A DNA stretch of 6,637 bases from DATLFQ01 sp035540915 (GCA_035540915.1 DATLFQ010000162.1:1-6637), one strand, 5' to 3'. Counted from the first letter of the stretch, positions 1 to 6,435 are shown. The notes: generated by a model from the letters alone, not told the origin. Numbers and translations: made by a program.

Positions 1-1274
1 CGCAGGAAGTCCTCGTCGACGGCCATGGCTTCCTCGTCGCCGGCCGACCTGGCCCGGGCCTGGTCCTCGAAGCGCGCCCGCTGGACGTCGGGATCCACCA
101 GCTCCGAGAAGGCGTTGGCCAGCTCCCTTCCGGCCACGATGGTTTCGAAGCGCTCGACCAGCCCTGCCGAGTTTCGATGGTCGCGGGCCAGCGGCGACAC
201 CTCCACGGGGTAGTCGCACACGAACACCGGGCCCCACAGCGCCGATTCGGTGGTCTTCTCGTAGACCTCCAGCACGAGCTTGCCCGGGCCCCACGCCGGA
301 TGGGGATCGACCCCCGCGTCGGCGGCGAGCGACCGCAGATGGTCCACCGGCATCGAGACGTCGACCTCCAGGCCGGCGTGCTCGGCCACCAGCTCGGTGA
401 GCGTGGCCCGGCGCCAGGGGGGCGCCAGCTCGAGCGGGCGGCCGCCGTAGGTGATCGAGGTGGACCCGCGCAGCTCGGTGGCCAGGTGGGCCACCAGCTC
501 CTCGGTGAGGGCCATCATGTCGTGGTAGTCGGCGTAGGCCTGGTACAGCTCGATGGTGGTGAACTCGGGATTGTGTCGCGGGGACAGGCCCTCGTTGCGG
601 AACGTCCGCCCGATCTCGAACACCTTCTCGAAGCCGCCCACCACCAGCCGCTTGAGGTGCAGCTCGGTCGCCACCCGCAACGACAGGTCCATGCCCAGCG
701 CGTTGTGATGGGTCACGAACGGCTTGGCGGCGGCACCACCGGCGACGGCGTGGAGGATGGGCGTCTCCACCTCGACGAAGTCGCGGTCCTCCAGCCAGCG
801 CCGCATGAGGCTCACCATCCGGCTGCGAAGCAGGAAGGTGCGCCGGGTCTCCTCGGTGACCCACAGGTCGACGTAACGCTGGCGGTAGCGGGTGTCGACG
901 TCGGTGAGGCCGTGCCACTTGTCGGGGAACGGGCGCCGGGCCGGGGCCAGCACCTCCCACCGGTCGACCATCACGCTCATCTCGCCCCGCCTGGTGCGCA
1001 CCACCTCGCCCGACACCCCCACCCAGTCGCCCAGGGACAGGCCGCAGAAGTCGGCGAACCCCGGCGTCCGGTCCGCGGCGGCGAACAGCTGGACCCGCCC
1101 GCTGGAGTCGGCGAGGGTGGCGAAGGCCAGCTTGCCCTGGACACGGCGCAACAGCAGACGACCCGCCACCGATGCCGTCTCACCCGATGCGGCCCCCGGC
1201 TCCAGCGCCTGGTGGGCGGCGACGACGGCAGCCGCCTCGTGGGTCCGCTCGAAGCGGTAGGGGACGTCGGCCAC
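1..1274 (-). CDS. lysS: Lysyl-tRNA synthetase, class II (3' end cut by window edge)
   Basis: Cytoplasmic enzyme that activates lysine with ATP and loads it onto tRNA-Lys. Translating from GTG at 1274 gives 424 residues open to the left edge. An OB-fold anticodon-binding domain spans about residues 34-112 (VAGRLLLRRVQGKLAFATL). Class II motif 1 ends at the conserved proline in FVEVETP (166-172). The lysine-site region follows (GGAAAKPFVTHHNAL, 179-193), then motif 2 with FRNEG (225-229) and HNPEFT (234-239). The late block AGRELANAFSELVDP (381-395) is present. Motif 3, with the glycine-rich G-x-D-R, should lie in the roughly 50 missing C-terminal residues. The GTG is 4 bp after the coaX stop and has a GAAGG Shine-Dalgarno 7 nt upstream, so it is probably the last gene of the run or cotranscribed with it. 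The N-terminus is short: it lacks the roughly 60-residue helical extension of the E. coli enzyme. Identity is secure. No frameshift is seen. Confidence 0.97.
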   Translation of the reverse strand, partial: MADVPYRFERTHEAAAVVAAHQALEPGAASGETASVAGRLLLRRVQGKLAFATLADSSGRVQLFAAADRTPGFADFCGLSLGDWVGVSGEVVRTRRGEMSVMVDRWEVLAPARRPFPDKWHGLTDVDTRYRQRYVDLWVTEETRRTFLLRSRMVSLMRRWLEDRDFVEVETPILHAVAGGAAAKPFVTHHNALGMDLSLRVATELHLKRLVVGGFEKVFEIGRTFRNEGLSPRHNPEFTTIELYQAYADYHDMMALTEELVAHLATELRGSTSITYGGRPLELAPPWRRATLTELVAEHAGLEVDVSMPVDHLRSLAADAGVDPHPAWGPGKLVLEVYEKTTESALWGPVFVCDYPVEVSPLARDHRNSAGLVERFETIVAGRELANAFSELVDPDVQRARFEDQARARSAGDEEAMAVDEDFL

Positions 1275-1278
1275 CGCC

Positions 1279-2052
1279 CTACCTTCGCGGCCGGTTGCGC
1301 TCGAACACCAGCCGCAGCCCGTGGAGGGTCAGCCAGGGCTCGTGGTGGCCGATGGCCCGCGACAACGGCGCGATGAGACCGCTGAGCCCGCCGGTGGCGA
1401 CGACGGGGCACGGGCCGACCTCGGCCTGGAACCGCCGGCACAGGCCGTCCACCATCTCGGTGTGCCCGTACAGCAGCCCGGACTGGATGCACTCCACCGT
1501 CGTGCGCCCGACGGCGCGGCGGGGGGTGACCAGGTCGACCCGGCGCAGGGCGGCGGCTCGGGAGAACAGCGCGTCCATCCCGATCTCGATCCCGGGCGCG
1601 ATGGCGCCGCCGAGGTACTCGCCCCGCTCCGACACGACGTCGAAGTTGGTCGAGGTGCCGAAGTCCACCACGATGCAGGCGCCACCGAACCGGTCGAAGG
1701 CGGCCACCGTGTTGGCCACCCGGTCGGCCCCCACCTCGTGAGGGTTGTCCGCCAGGATCGCCACGCCGGACCGCACCCCGGGCTCCAGCACCAGTGTGGG
1801 CAGCTCGAACCAGCGCTCCGCCATGTCGCGCAGGGTGCTGGTCAGGGCCGGCACCGTCGAGGCGATGGCGACACCGTCGGCCACGTCGTCGACGTCGACG
1901 CCGTGCAGCTCCAGCAGGTGGGCCACCAGCAGCGCGTGCTCGTCGGCCGTCCGCTCGGCGTTGGTGGCGATGCGCCACTGCGACCGCAGCTCGGCCCCGT
2001 CGAACAGGCCGATGACCGTCTGGGTGTTGCCGGTGTCGATGGCGAGCAGCAT
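1279..2052 (-). CDS. coaX: Type III pantothenate kinase
   Basis: Phosphorylates pantothenate with ATP, the first committed step to coenzyme A. Type III enzymes belong to the ASKHA fold and are generally insensitive to CoA feedback. The protein has 257 residues, the usual family length. Visible motifs are the N-terminal phosphate-binding loop AIDTGNTQTVIG (4-15), the substrate segment DNPHEVGADRVANTVAAF (102-119), the second phosphate and catalytic strand VVDFGTSTNFDVV (128-140), EYLGGAIAPGI (145-155), and the C-terminal ATGGLSGLI and LTLHGLRLVFERN (241-253). The ATG at 2052 is chosen because the family begins M-L-L-A-I-D-x-G-N-T. The same frame stays open upstream, but only as the shadow of nadC. 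The start overlaps the nadC stop by one base (TGATG), which suggests translational coupling; no separate Shine-Dalgarno is seen. It acts on the product of PanC, encoded earlier in the same run. Confidence 0.97.
   Translation of the reverse strand: MLLAIDTGNTQTVIGLFDGAELRSQWRIATNAERTADEHALLVAHLLELHGVDVDDVADGVAIASTVPALTSTLRDMAERWFELPTLVLEPGVRSGVAILADNPHEVGADRVANTVAAFDRFGGACIVVDFGTSTNFDVVSERGEYLGGAIAPGIEIGMDALFSRAAALRRVDLVTPRRAVGRTTVECIQSGLLYGHTEMVDGLCRRFQAEVGPCPVVATGGLSGLIAPLSRAIGHHEPWLTLHGLRLVFERNRPRR
1282..1286 (-). promoter_or_regulatory. Ribosome binding site of lysS
   Basis: The minus strand reads GAAGG, then seven bases (TAGGGCG), then the GTG at 1274. This is a good anti-16S match at good spacing, and it lies inside the last codons of coaX. 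It is the clearest Shine-Dalgarno in the window and supports the GTG start, for which no ATG is available nearby. Confidence 0.6.
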
Positions 2053-2906
2053 CAGTCGATCCGGGCCGGCACCAGGTCGAGCCCGACGTCCAGCGACGGT
2101 GCCGAGGCGGTGAGCGCGCCGACCGAGATCAGGTCGGCGCCGGCGGCCGCGTAGGCGGCGGCGGTGGCCAGCGTCACCCCGCCGGACACCTCGACCAGGG
2201 CCCGGCCGCCGACGAGCGCGACCCCGGTGGCCACGTCGTCGGGGTCCATGTTGTCGAGCATCACCACGTCGGCCCCGGCGCGGACCGCCTGGTCGACCTG
2301 GTCCAGGTCGTCGCACTCCACCTCGACGGTCCGCATCGGCCACCGGCGGCGGGCTGCGGCCACCGCCTCGGCGATCGACAGCCCGGTCAGGTGGTTGTCC
2401 TTCACAAGCACCATGTCCGACAGGCTGGCACGGTGGTTGGCTCCCCCACCGGCCCGGACCGCCGCCTTCTCCAGGGCCCGGAGCCCCGGCGTGGTCTTGC
2501 GGGTGTCGAGAATCCGGCAGGCCGTGCCGGCCACTGCGTCGACGTAGCGCCGGGTGAGGGTGGCCACGCCCGAGAGGTGCCCCAGGAAATTGAGGGCCGA
2601 TCGCTCGGCGGTCAGCACCGGGCGCAGCGCGCCGGCCACGGTGGCGATCCGGGTGCCGGCCGAGAGCGCATCGCCGTCGTCGAGCGCCCAGCCCAGCTCG
2701 ACGCCCGGGGCCACCCGGGCGAACACCTCCGCCGCGCAGCGCCGGCCGGCCAGCACGCCCGCCGCTCTCGCCACGAACGCGCCGCGCGCCACGGCGTCAG
2801 CCGGCACGAGGGCCGCCGTGATGTCCCCGAACACCCCCAGATCCTCGGCCAGGGCCCGGGCCACCACCTCTCCCACCGCGCCGTCGGGCGGGTGCACGTC
2901 AGGCAC
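2052..2906 (-). CDS. nadC: Nicotinate-nucleotide pyrophosphorylase (quinolinate phosphoribosyltransferase)
   Basis: Converts quinolinate and PRPP into nicotinate mononucleotide, CO2 and pyrophosphate, the third step of de novo NAD synthesis. The protein has 284 residues, normal for the family. It shows EDLGVFGDIT (21-30), TAERSALNFLGHLSGVAT (99-116), the PRPP and quinolinate-binding stretch ILDTRKTTPGLR (132-143), GGGANHR (153-159), DMVLVKDNH (164-172), VEVE (194-197), MLDNM (216-220), EVSGGV (239-244) and the C-terminal SVGALTASAPSLDVGLD. All expected basic and acidic active-site positions are there. The start chosen is GTG at 2906, which overlaps the end of nadB by 8 nt. A second GTG at 2897, three codons later, is equally possible because the first conserved residue is around position 13. 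There is no strong Shine-Dalgarno, so coupling to nadB is likely. The stop overlaps the coaX start by one base. Confidence 0.97.
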   Translation of the reverse strand: MPDVHPPDGAVGEVVARALAEDLGVFGDITAALVPADAVARGAFVARAAGVLAGRRCAAEVFARVAPGVELGWALDDGDALSAGTRIATVAGALRPVLTAERSALNFLGHLSGVATLTRRYVDAVAGTACRILDTRKTTPGLRALEKAAVRAGGGANHRASLSDMVLVKDNHLTGLSIAEAVAAARRRWPMRTVEVECDDLDQVDQAVRAGADVVMLDNMDPDDVATGVALVGGRALVEVSGGVTLATAAAYAAAGADLISVGALTASAPSLDVGLDLVPARID

Positions 2907-4518
2907 CGACCATCACCACCCGCGTCGCGGCCGCCGGCACCGGGTCGGGGAAGTCCTCCCGCCAGTGGCACCCCCGTGACTCCTCGCGCGCCACGGCAGC
3001 CGCCACCACCGCCCTCCCCACGTCACACAGGTTCCGCACCTCCCAGCCCGTCGCCTGGCCGCCCACCGAGTCGAGGTACTCCTGCGCTGCCGCCAGGGAA
3101 GCGGCCGACCGCACCACGCCGACGCCCGTGGTCATGGCCCGCTGCAACGCGACGAGGTCCCCGGATGGCCCGTGGGGGAGGGCCCCGGTGCCCGCACGGG
3201 CGCGGAGAGGGCCCGTGAGGCGGCTGGTCTGGCCTCCGCTCCGCTGCGGGTCGCTCGCCGCCACGGTCAGGATCCGGGGACCGCGCCCGAGCAACAACGA
3301 CCGCATCGCACCGGTCGGTGTCGGCCCGGAGACGCCGCGCACCACCGCCTCGACGACCCGCGGCGCGAACACCATCCCCTCCAGCAGCGAGTTCGAGGCC
3401 AGGCGGTTGGCGCCGTGCACACCGGTGCAGGCCACCTCGCCGCAGGCCCACAGACCGGGCAGGCTCGTCGCGCCGTCGAGATCGGTGAGGATGCCGCCGC
3501 AGAAGTAGTGGGCGGCCGGGGCGATGGGGAGCCACTGCCGGGTCGGGTCCAGCCCCGCGGCTCGCACGGACGCCGCGATGGTGGGGAAGCGCTGGTCGAA
3601 GTCGCCCAGCTCGGTGGCATCCAGCCAGAGGTGGTCGACCTCCTGCTCGAGCATCCGCGTCGTCATGGCGCGACTGACGACGTCGCGGGGCAGCAGCTCG
3701 TCCACGAACCGCCCGCCGTCGGCGTCGCGCAGCACGGCGCCGTGACCGCGCAATGCCTCGGACAGCAACGGGCGCGGCATGGCCGGATGGTGCAGCGCCG
3801 TCGGGTGGAACTGGACGAACTCGAGGTCGGCCACCACGACGCCGGCCCGGAGCGCCATGGCCAACCCGTCCCCGGTGGCTTCAGGCGGGTTGGTGGTCAC
3901 CGCGAAGAGCTGCCCCGCCCCGCCGGTGGCCATGAGCACGTTCGCCGCCCGCACGGTCGCGCTGGCGCCGCTCGGGTCCAGGGCGACGACGCCCCGGCAG
4001 CGCCCGCCCTCCACCACCAGGTCCAGGGCGGCCCAGCGCTCCAGCACCACGGCGGCCGTGGCCCGTACCGCGTCCACCAGCGCCCGCTCCACCTCGGCGC
4101 CCGTGGCGGCACCGCCCGCGTGCACGACCCGCGGCACCGAGTGGCCGCCCTCGCGGGCCAGCAGCAGCGATCCCTGGTGGTCCCGGTCGAACACCGCGCC
4201 CAGGGCGATCAGCTCGCTGACCCGGGCCGGCCCCTCGTCGACCAGAACTCGCACCGCGTCCACGTCGCACAGGCCGGCCCCGGCCGCCAGCGTGTCGGCC
4301 AGGTGCAGGTCGGTCGAGTCCTCGTCGCCGCCGATGGCGGCGGCCACGCCTCCCTGGGCCCAGCGGGTGGCCGACTCCGACAGCTCGCCCTTGGTCAGCA
4401 CGCCGACCCGGAGGCCCTCCCTCGCCGAGGCGGCGCGGACGGCCGCCGAGAGGCCGGCCACCCCAGAGCCGAGCACGAGCAGGTCGAGGTCGCCGGGCGC
4501 CGCGTCGAGGCCGGTCAC
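2899..4518 (-). CDS. nadB: L-aspartate oxidase
   Basis: FAD enzyme that oxidises L-aspartate to iminoaspartate, the first step of bacterial NAD synthesis; its product normally passes to NadA. Numbered from GTG 4518 (539 residues): FAD-binding GSGVAG (17-22), ATRWAQGGVAA, REGGHS (122-127), HAGGAATG (133-140), ATGDGLAMA, QFHPTAL (236-242), SEALRGHGA (253-261), LPRDVVSRAM, HYFCGG (337-342), GEVACTGVHGANRLASN (from 360), and the C-terminal helical domain ending REESRGCHWREDFP (511-524). Counterparts of the E. coli residues His244, Arg290 and His351 are kept. Two motif positions differ from the usual consensus (see findings). A proline/glycine/arginine-rich linker (about 411-454) joins the capping and helical domains. 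ATG at 4566 would add 16 basic residues (start MACRGARSAH). I prefer GTG 4518 because family similarity starts shortly after it and third-position GC drops upstream. Neither start has a good Shine-Dalgarno. Confidence 0.95.
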   Translation of the reverse strand: MTGLDAAPGDLDLLVLGSGVAGLSAAVRAASAREGLRVGVLTKGELSESATRWAQGGVAAAIGGDEDSTDLHLADTLAAGAGLCDVDAVRVLVDEGPARVSELIALGAVFDRDHQGSLLLAREGGHSVPRVVHAGGAATGAEVERALVDAVRATAAVVLERWAALDLVVEGGRCRGVVALDPSGASATVRAANVLMATGGAGQLFAVTTNPPEATGDGLAMALRAGVVVADLEFVQFHPTALHHPAMPRPLLSEALRGHGAVLRDADGGRFVDELLPRDVVSRAMTTRMLEQEVDHLWLDATELGDFDQRFPTIAASVRAAGLDPTRQWLPIAPAAHYFCGGILTDLDGATSLPGLWACGEVACTGVHGANRLASNSLLEGMVFAPRVVEAVVRGVSGPTPTGAMRSLLLGRGPRILTVAASDPQRSGGQTSRLTGPLRARAGTGALPHGPSGDLVALQRAMTTGVGVVRSAASLAAAQEYLDSVGGQATGWEVRNLCDVGRAVVAAAVAREESRGCHWREDFPDPVPAAATRVVMVGA

Positions 4519-4595
4519 CGCGGGTCGCCGGAACCGGTGTGCGGATCGCGCGCCCCGGCACGCCATATGGCACCAAGTTCGCAGGGGGGGTTCAT
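4515..4595 (-). CDS. Possible 26-codon ORF between panC and nadB (doubtful)
   Basis: Its ATG overlaps the panC stop as ATGA (4595-4592), and its TGA overlaps the preferred nadB start as GTGA (4518-4515). Both are the standard 4-nt coupled junctions of tightly packed operons. The peptide begins MNPPCELGAIWRAG and ends in DPR. It has no membrane segment and resembles no family I know, including PanD, whose gene is common at this place. Against it: about 7 of 25 third positions are A or T, far more than in the neighbouring genes, and no Shine-Dalgarno is visible. It may be a small coupling ORF that carries ribosomes from panC to nadB, or chance. Confidence 0.25.
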   Translation of the reverse strand: MNPPCELGAIWRAGARDPHTGSGDPR

Positions 4596-5410
4596 GGGTC
4601 GACCCGCAGGTTGTCGATCAGCCGGTTGTCGCCGAGCCAGGCCGCCACGTGCAGGCGCCAGCCGTCGCCCTCGCCCACCACGGCGGCGTAGTCCAGGCGG
4701 GCGCGGGGCTCGGCGCCCACCACCGCGGCGACCTCGGCCTCGACGGCCGCCAGATCGCGTTCCCCCCCGGACAGCCGGTCGGCACCGGCCCGCAGCGCCC
4801 GGTACAGGACGGGAGCGGCCGCCCGCTCCTCGGGGGACAGGCGGGCGTTGCGGCTGGACAGCGCCAGCCCGTCGGCCGCCCGCACCGTCGGGCAGGCCAC
4901 CACCTCGACGGGAAAGCTCAGGTCCTCCACCAGCTGGCGCACGACGGCGAGCTGCTGGTGATCCTTCTCGCCGAAGTAGGCGCGGCATGGGCCGGCGATG
5001 GCGAACAGCTTGGCCACGATCGTCGCCACGCCCTCGAAGTGCCCGGGCCGGGCGGCGCCCTCCAGGCCCTCGCTCACCTCGTGGACGCGCACACGGGTCC
5101 GCATGCGGTCCGTCGCCATCTCGCCGGGATGCGGTGCGAACAGGTGGCGTGCCCCCGCCGCTTCGGCCAGCGCGGCGTCGGCGGCCGGATCGGACGGGTA
5201 GGAGCCGAGGTCCCGTGGTGCCTGGAACTGCAGCGGGTTGACGAAGACGGTCACCGCCACCGCCCCGCACTCGGCAACGGCCCGCTCGATCAGGGACCGG
5301 TGGCCGCCGTGCAGGGCGCCCATGGTCGGCACCAGGCCGACACGGCGCCGCTCGACCCGCTCGGCGTCGAGGGCGGCGCGGAAGGCCGCCACGGTGTCGG
5401 TGCGCTGCAT
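4592..5410 (-). CDS. panC: Pantothenate synthetase (pantoate--beta-alanine ligase)
   Basis: ATP-dependent condensation of pantoate with beta-alanine to pantothenate (vitamin B5), by way of a pantoyl-adenylate. The protein has 272 residues, close to the family norm. Active-site residues known from the M. tuberculosis enzyme can all be placed: the HIGH-like PTMGALHGGH (His34, His37), VFVNPLQF (Asn58, Gln61), FGEKDHQQL (Lys149, Asp150, Gln153) and LALSSRN (Ser185, Arg187). RPGHFEGVATIVAKLF (121-136) and the terminal RLIDNLRV also fit. The usual EKDYQQ is EKDHQQ here, and the usual EMYP is EMATD; neither changes a listed catalytic residue. The ATG at 5410 gives the standard N-terminus, but no clear Shine-Dalgarno precedes it. 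A 173 bp gap separates it from the upstream lipoprotein, so this is the most likely first gene of a panC-nadB-nadC-coaX-lysS transcript. Confidence 0.97.
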   Translation of the reverse strand: MQRTDTVAAFRAALDAERVERRRVGLVPTMGALHGGHRSLIERAVAECGAVAVTVFVNPLQFQAPRDLGSYPSDPAADAALAEAAGARHLFAPHPGEMATDRMRTRVRVHEVSEGLEGAARPGHFEGVATIVAKLFAIAGPCRAYFGEKDHQQLAVVRQLVEDLSFPVEVVACPTVRAADGLALSSRNARLSPEERAAAPVLYRALRAGADRLSGGERDLAAVEAEVAAVVGAEPRARLDYAAVVGEGDGWRLHVAAWLGDNRLIDNLRVDP

Positions 5411-5443
5411 CGGTCGGCGGACAGCGTACGCGCCCGGGCGCCG

Positions 5444-5476
5444 GGCCCGCCGGGGAGAAGGGGGCCCCGGCGGGCC
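5444..5476. other. 12-bp perfect GC-only hairpin upstream of panC
   Basis: GGCCCGCCGGGG (5444-5455) pairs perfectly with CCCCGGCGGGCC (5465-5476) around a 9-nt loop. It begins 33 nt upstream of the panC ATG and 107 nt after the lipoprotein stop. No T-run follows on either strand, so it is not a canonical Rho-independent terminator. It could end the folK-lipoprotein transcript in the U-less style common in high-GC actinobacteria, or fold in the panC 5' leader. Confidence 0.45.
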
Positions 5477-5503
5477 GGCGCACGAGGCGCGGGATCAGCT
5501 CTC

Positions 5504-5520
5504 GGCGCCGACGGGGCGCC
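5504..5520. other. Short GGCGCC inverted repeat in the panC upstream gap
   Basis: GGCGCC (5504-5509) and GGCGCC (5515-5520), each self-complementary, are separated by 5 nt. They could form a 6-bp hairpin. In such GC-rich DNA this may be chance. Confidence 0.2.
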
Positions 5521-5544
5521 CTGTGCGTCGCACTGTGACCGACC

Positions 5545-5569
5545 GCGCGTAACCCGAGCGTTACCGCGC
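5545..5569. other. Inverted repeat just after the lipoprotein stop
   Basis: GCGCGTAAC (5545-5553) pairs with GTTACcGCGC (5560-5569) around a 6-nt loop, with one unpaired C at 5565. It lies 14 nt beyond the stop codon of the DM13 lipoprotein gene. Position suits a transcription terminator, but no T-run follows. The GTAAC/GTTAC core is also the kind of dyad a regulator could bind. No sigma-70 -35/-10 pair that I would trust is visible in this gap on the minus strand. Confidence 0.3.
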
Positions 5570-5583
5570 CGTAGGCCGTCTCC

Positions 5584-6414
5584 CTAGGGTCCGGAGAGGG
5601 CGGCGGCCGCGTAGGCCACCGAGACCGGGGCGCACCAGATGACGATGGACCGGATCTTCCCGGTGGGGACGTCGGCCGGGACGAGGTAGTTCTGGTTGCC
5701 GGCAGTGGACCTGAGGTTGGCGATCTCGACGTAGGGAGCGGCCACCGTCTCGGCGCTGTTGGCCGGCCGGGGCGACTCGCTCAGCCGGATGAACAGGTCG
5801 GTGTTCTGGGTCACCTCGAAGTCCTCGAAGCGCAGGGCCCGGGTACCGTCGGGCAGCTGGTACAGCCGGGCCGTGCCTGTACCGCTGTTCTCCAGGTCGT
5901 AGAACGAACCCTCCAGGAGCACCGGGGCCTCGGCCATGCCCGGCAGGGGCGGCTCGTCGAGCGGGAAGTCGATCTGCTGGTCGACGACGATCTCCCATGG
6001 TCCGGTAGCCGCCACGTCGAGGGCGATCGTGCCGGTGTGGATGGCATGGTCGGTGCCCTTGCCCGCCTCGCAGGACGCGTCCACGATGGGCTTGGGCCGC
6101 CTCGGCGGCGGGTCGCTCAGGACCTGCAGCGCACCGGTCTGGCACGTCCAGCGGACCCGCCACTGGATGGCGTCGGCCAGGATCTCGAAGCTCGCGGTCC
6201 GCAGCGGGCCGCTGCCCGCGAAGGTGTTGACCGTCTCCCAGCGCGGCGCCGAGCGCGGTCCCTCACGCACCGGCGTGGTGGTCGGCGCCGTGGTCGGCGC
6301 GGCGGCTGTCCCCGAGTCGGCGGTGCCGTCACCGCCGCCACCGCCGCATGCGCCGACGAGTGGGCCGGCGAGCGCCACAGCCGCGAGGGGCCACCGTAGG
6401 GAGCGGCTGCGCAT
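5584..6414 (-). CDS. DM13-domain lipoprotein of unknown function
   Basis: The 276-residue protein is probably anchored on the outer face of the cytoplasmic membrane. Residues 1-22 are a lipoprotein signal peptide (MRSRS, then a hydrophobic stretch) with lipobox VGA-C23, followed by a Gly run and a Thr/Pro/Ala linker to about residue 50. Residues 57-147 look like a beta-sandwich (VNTFAGSG, WRVRWTCQTG, GTIALDV, GPWEIVVDQQ) with two cysteines, C91 and C115, that could form a disulfide; I cannot name this family. Residues about 165-274 match a DM13 domain: LLEGSFYD, TARLYQLPDGTRALRFEDF, TDLFIRLSES, NLRSTAGNQNYLVPADV, IRSIVIWCAPVSVAYAAAAL, with the hallmark cysteine at C261. DM13 has been proposed to act in extracellular redox or electron transfer; its role in bacteria is not established. 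It starts 21 bp after folK with no clear Shine-Dalgarno. The real gene is secure, the domain call strong, the function unknown. Confidence 0.87.
   Translation of the reverse strand: MRSRSLRWPLAAVALAGPLVGACGGGGGDGTADSGTAAAPTTAPTTTPVREGPRSAPRWETVNTFAGSGPLRTASFEILADAIQWRVRWTCQTGALQVLSDPPPRRPKPIVDASCEAGKGTDHAIHTGTIALDVAATGPWEIVVDQQIDFPLDEPPLPGMAEAPVLLEGSFYDLENSGTGTARLYQLPDGTRALRFEDFEVTQNTDLFIRLSESPRPANSAETVAAPYVEIANLRSTAGNQNYLVPADVPTGKIRSIVIWCAPVSVAYAAAALSGP
6278..6301. repeat. 12-bp tandem duplication in the lipoprotein linker
   Basis: GTGGTCGGCGCC is followed directly by a second copy differing only in the last base. On the minus strand it encodes the repeated Ala-Pro-Thr-Thr of the linker after the lipobox. 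This is ordinary low-complexity spacer growth. Confidence 0.5.
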
Positions 6415-6435
6415 ACTGGCGATGGTAGGCCGTCG

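Noticed and set aside
177..1376. Plus-strand open frame of 399 codons opposite lysS
   Set aside because: The translation is rich in H, G, R, Q and P with no domain, as expected for the antisense of a high-GC gene. The minus strand encodes a complete LysRS motif series here.
977..1978. Minus-strand frame crossing lysS and coaX
   Set aside because: Arg/Gly/Ala-rich shadow in the wrong frame of two clear genes.
2053..2343. N-terminal extension of the coaX frame into nadC
   Set aside because: The extension is Arg/Gly-rich and overlaps the NadC catalytic region. The family N-terminus MLLAIDTGNT starts at 2052.
4519..4566. nadB start at ATG 4566
   Set aside because: It remains possible, but the added 16 residues are basic and not family-like, and third-position GC is lower than in the gene body. 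GTG 4518 is preferred.
4584..4590. Run of seven G as a phase-variation tract
   Set aside because: It lies between panC and nadB, outside both confident coding regions, in housekeeping genes where phase variation is implausible. It would affect only the doubtful 26-codon ORF or leader.
3172..5241. Very long plus-strand open frame (689 codons) opposite nadB and panC
   Set aside because: It spans two well-recognised minus-strand genes and their junction, has low-complexity composition, and shows no family motif. Few stops are expected by chance at this GC.
5477..5583. Sigma-70 promoter for the panC operon
   Set aside because: I found no pair of -35 and -10 hexamers at suitable spacing on the minus strand that exceeds chance.
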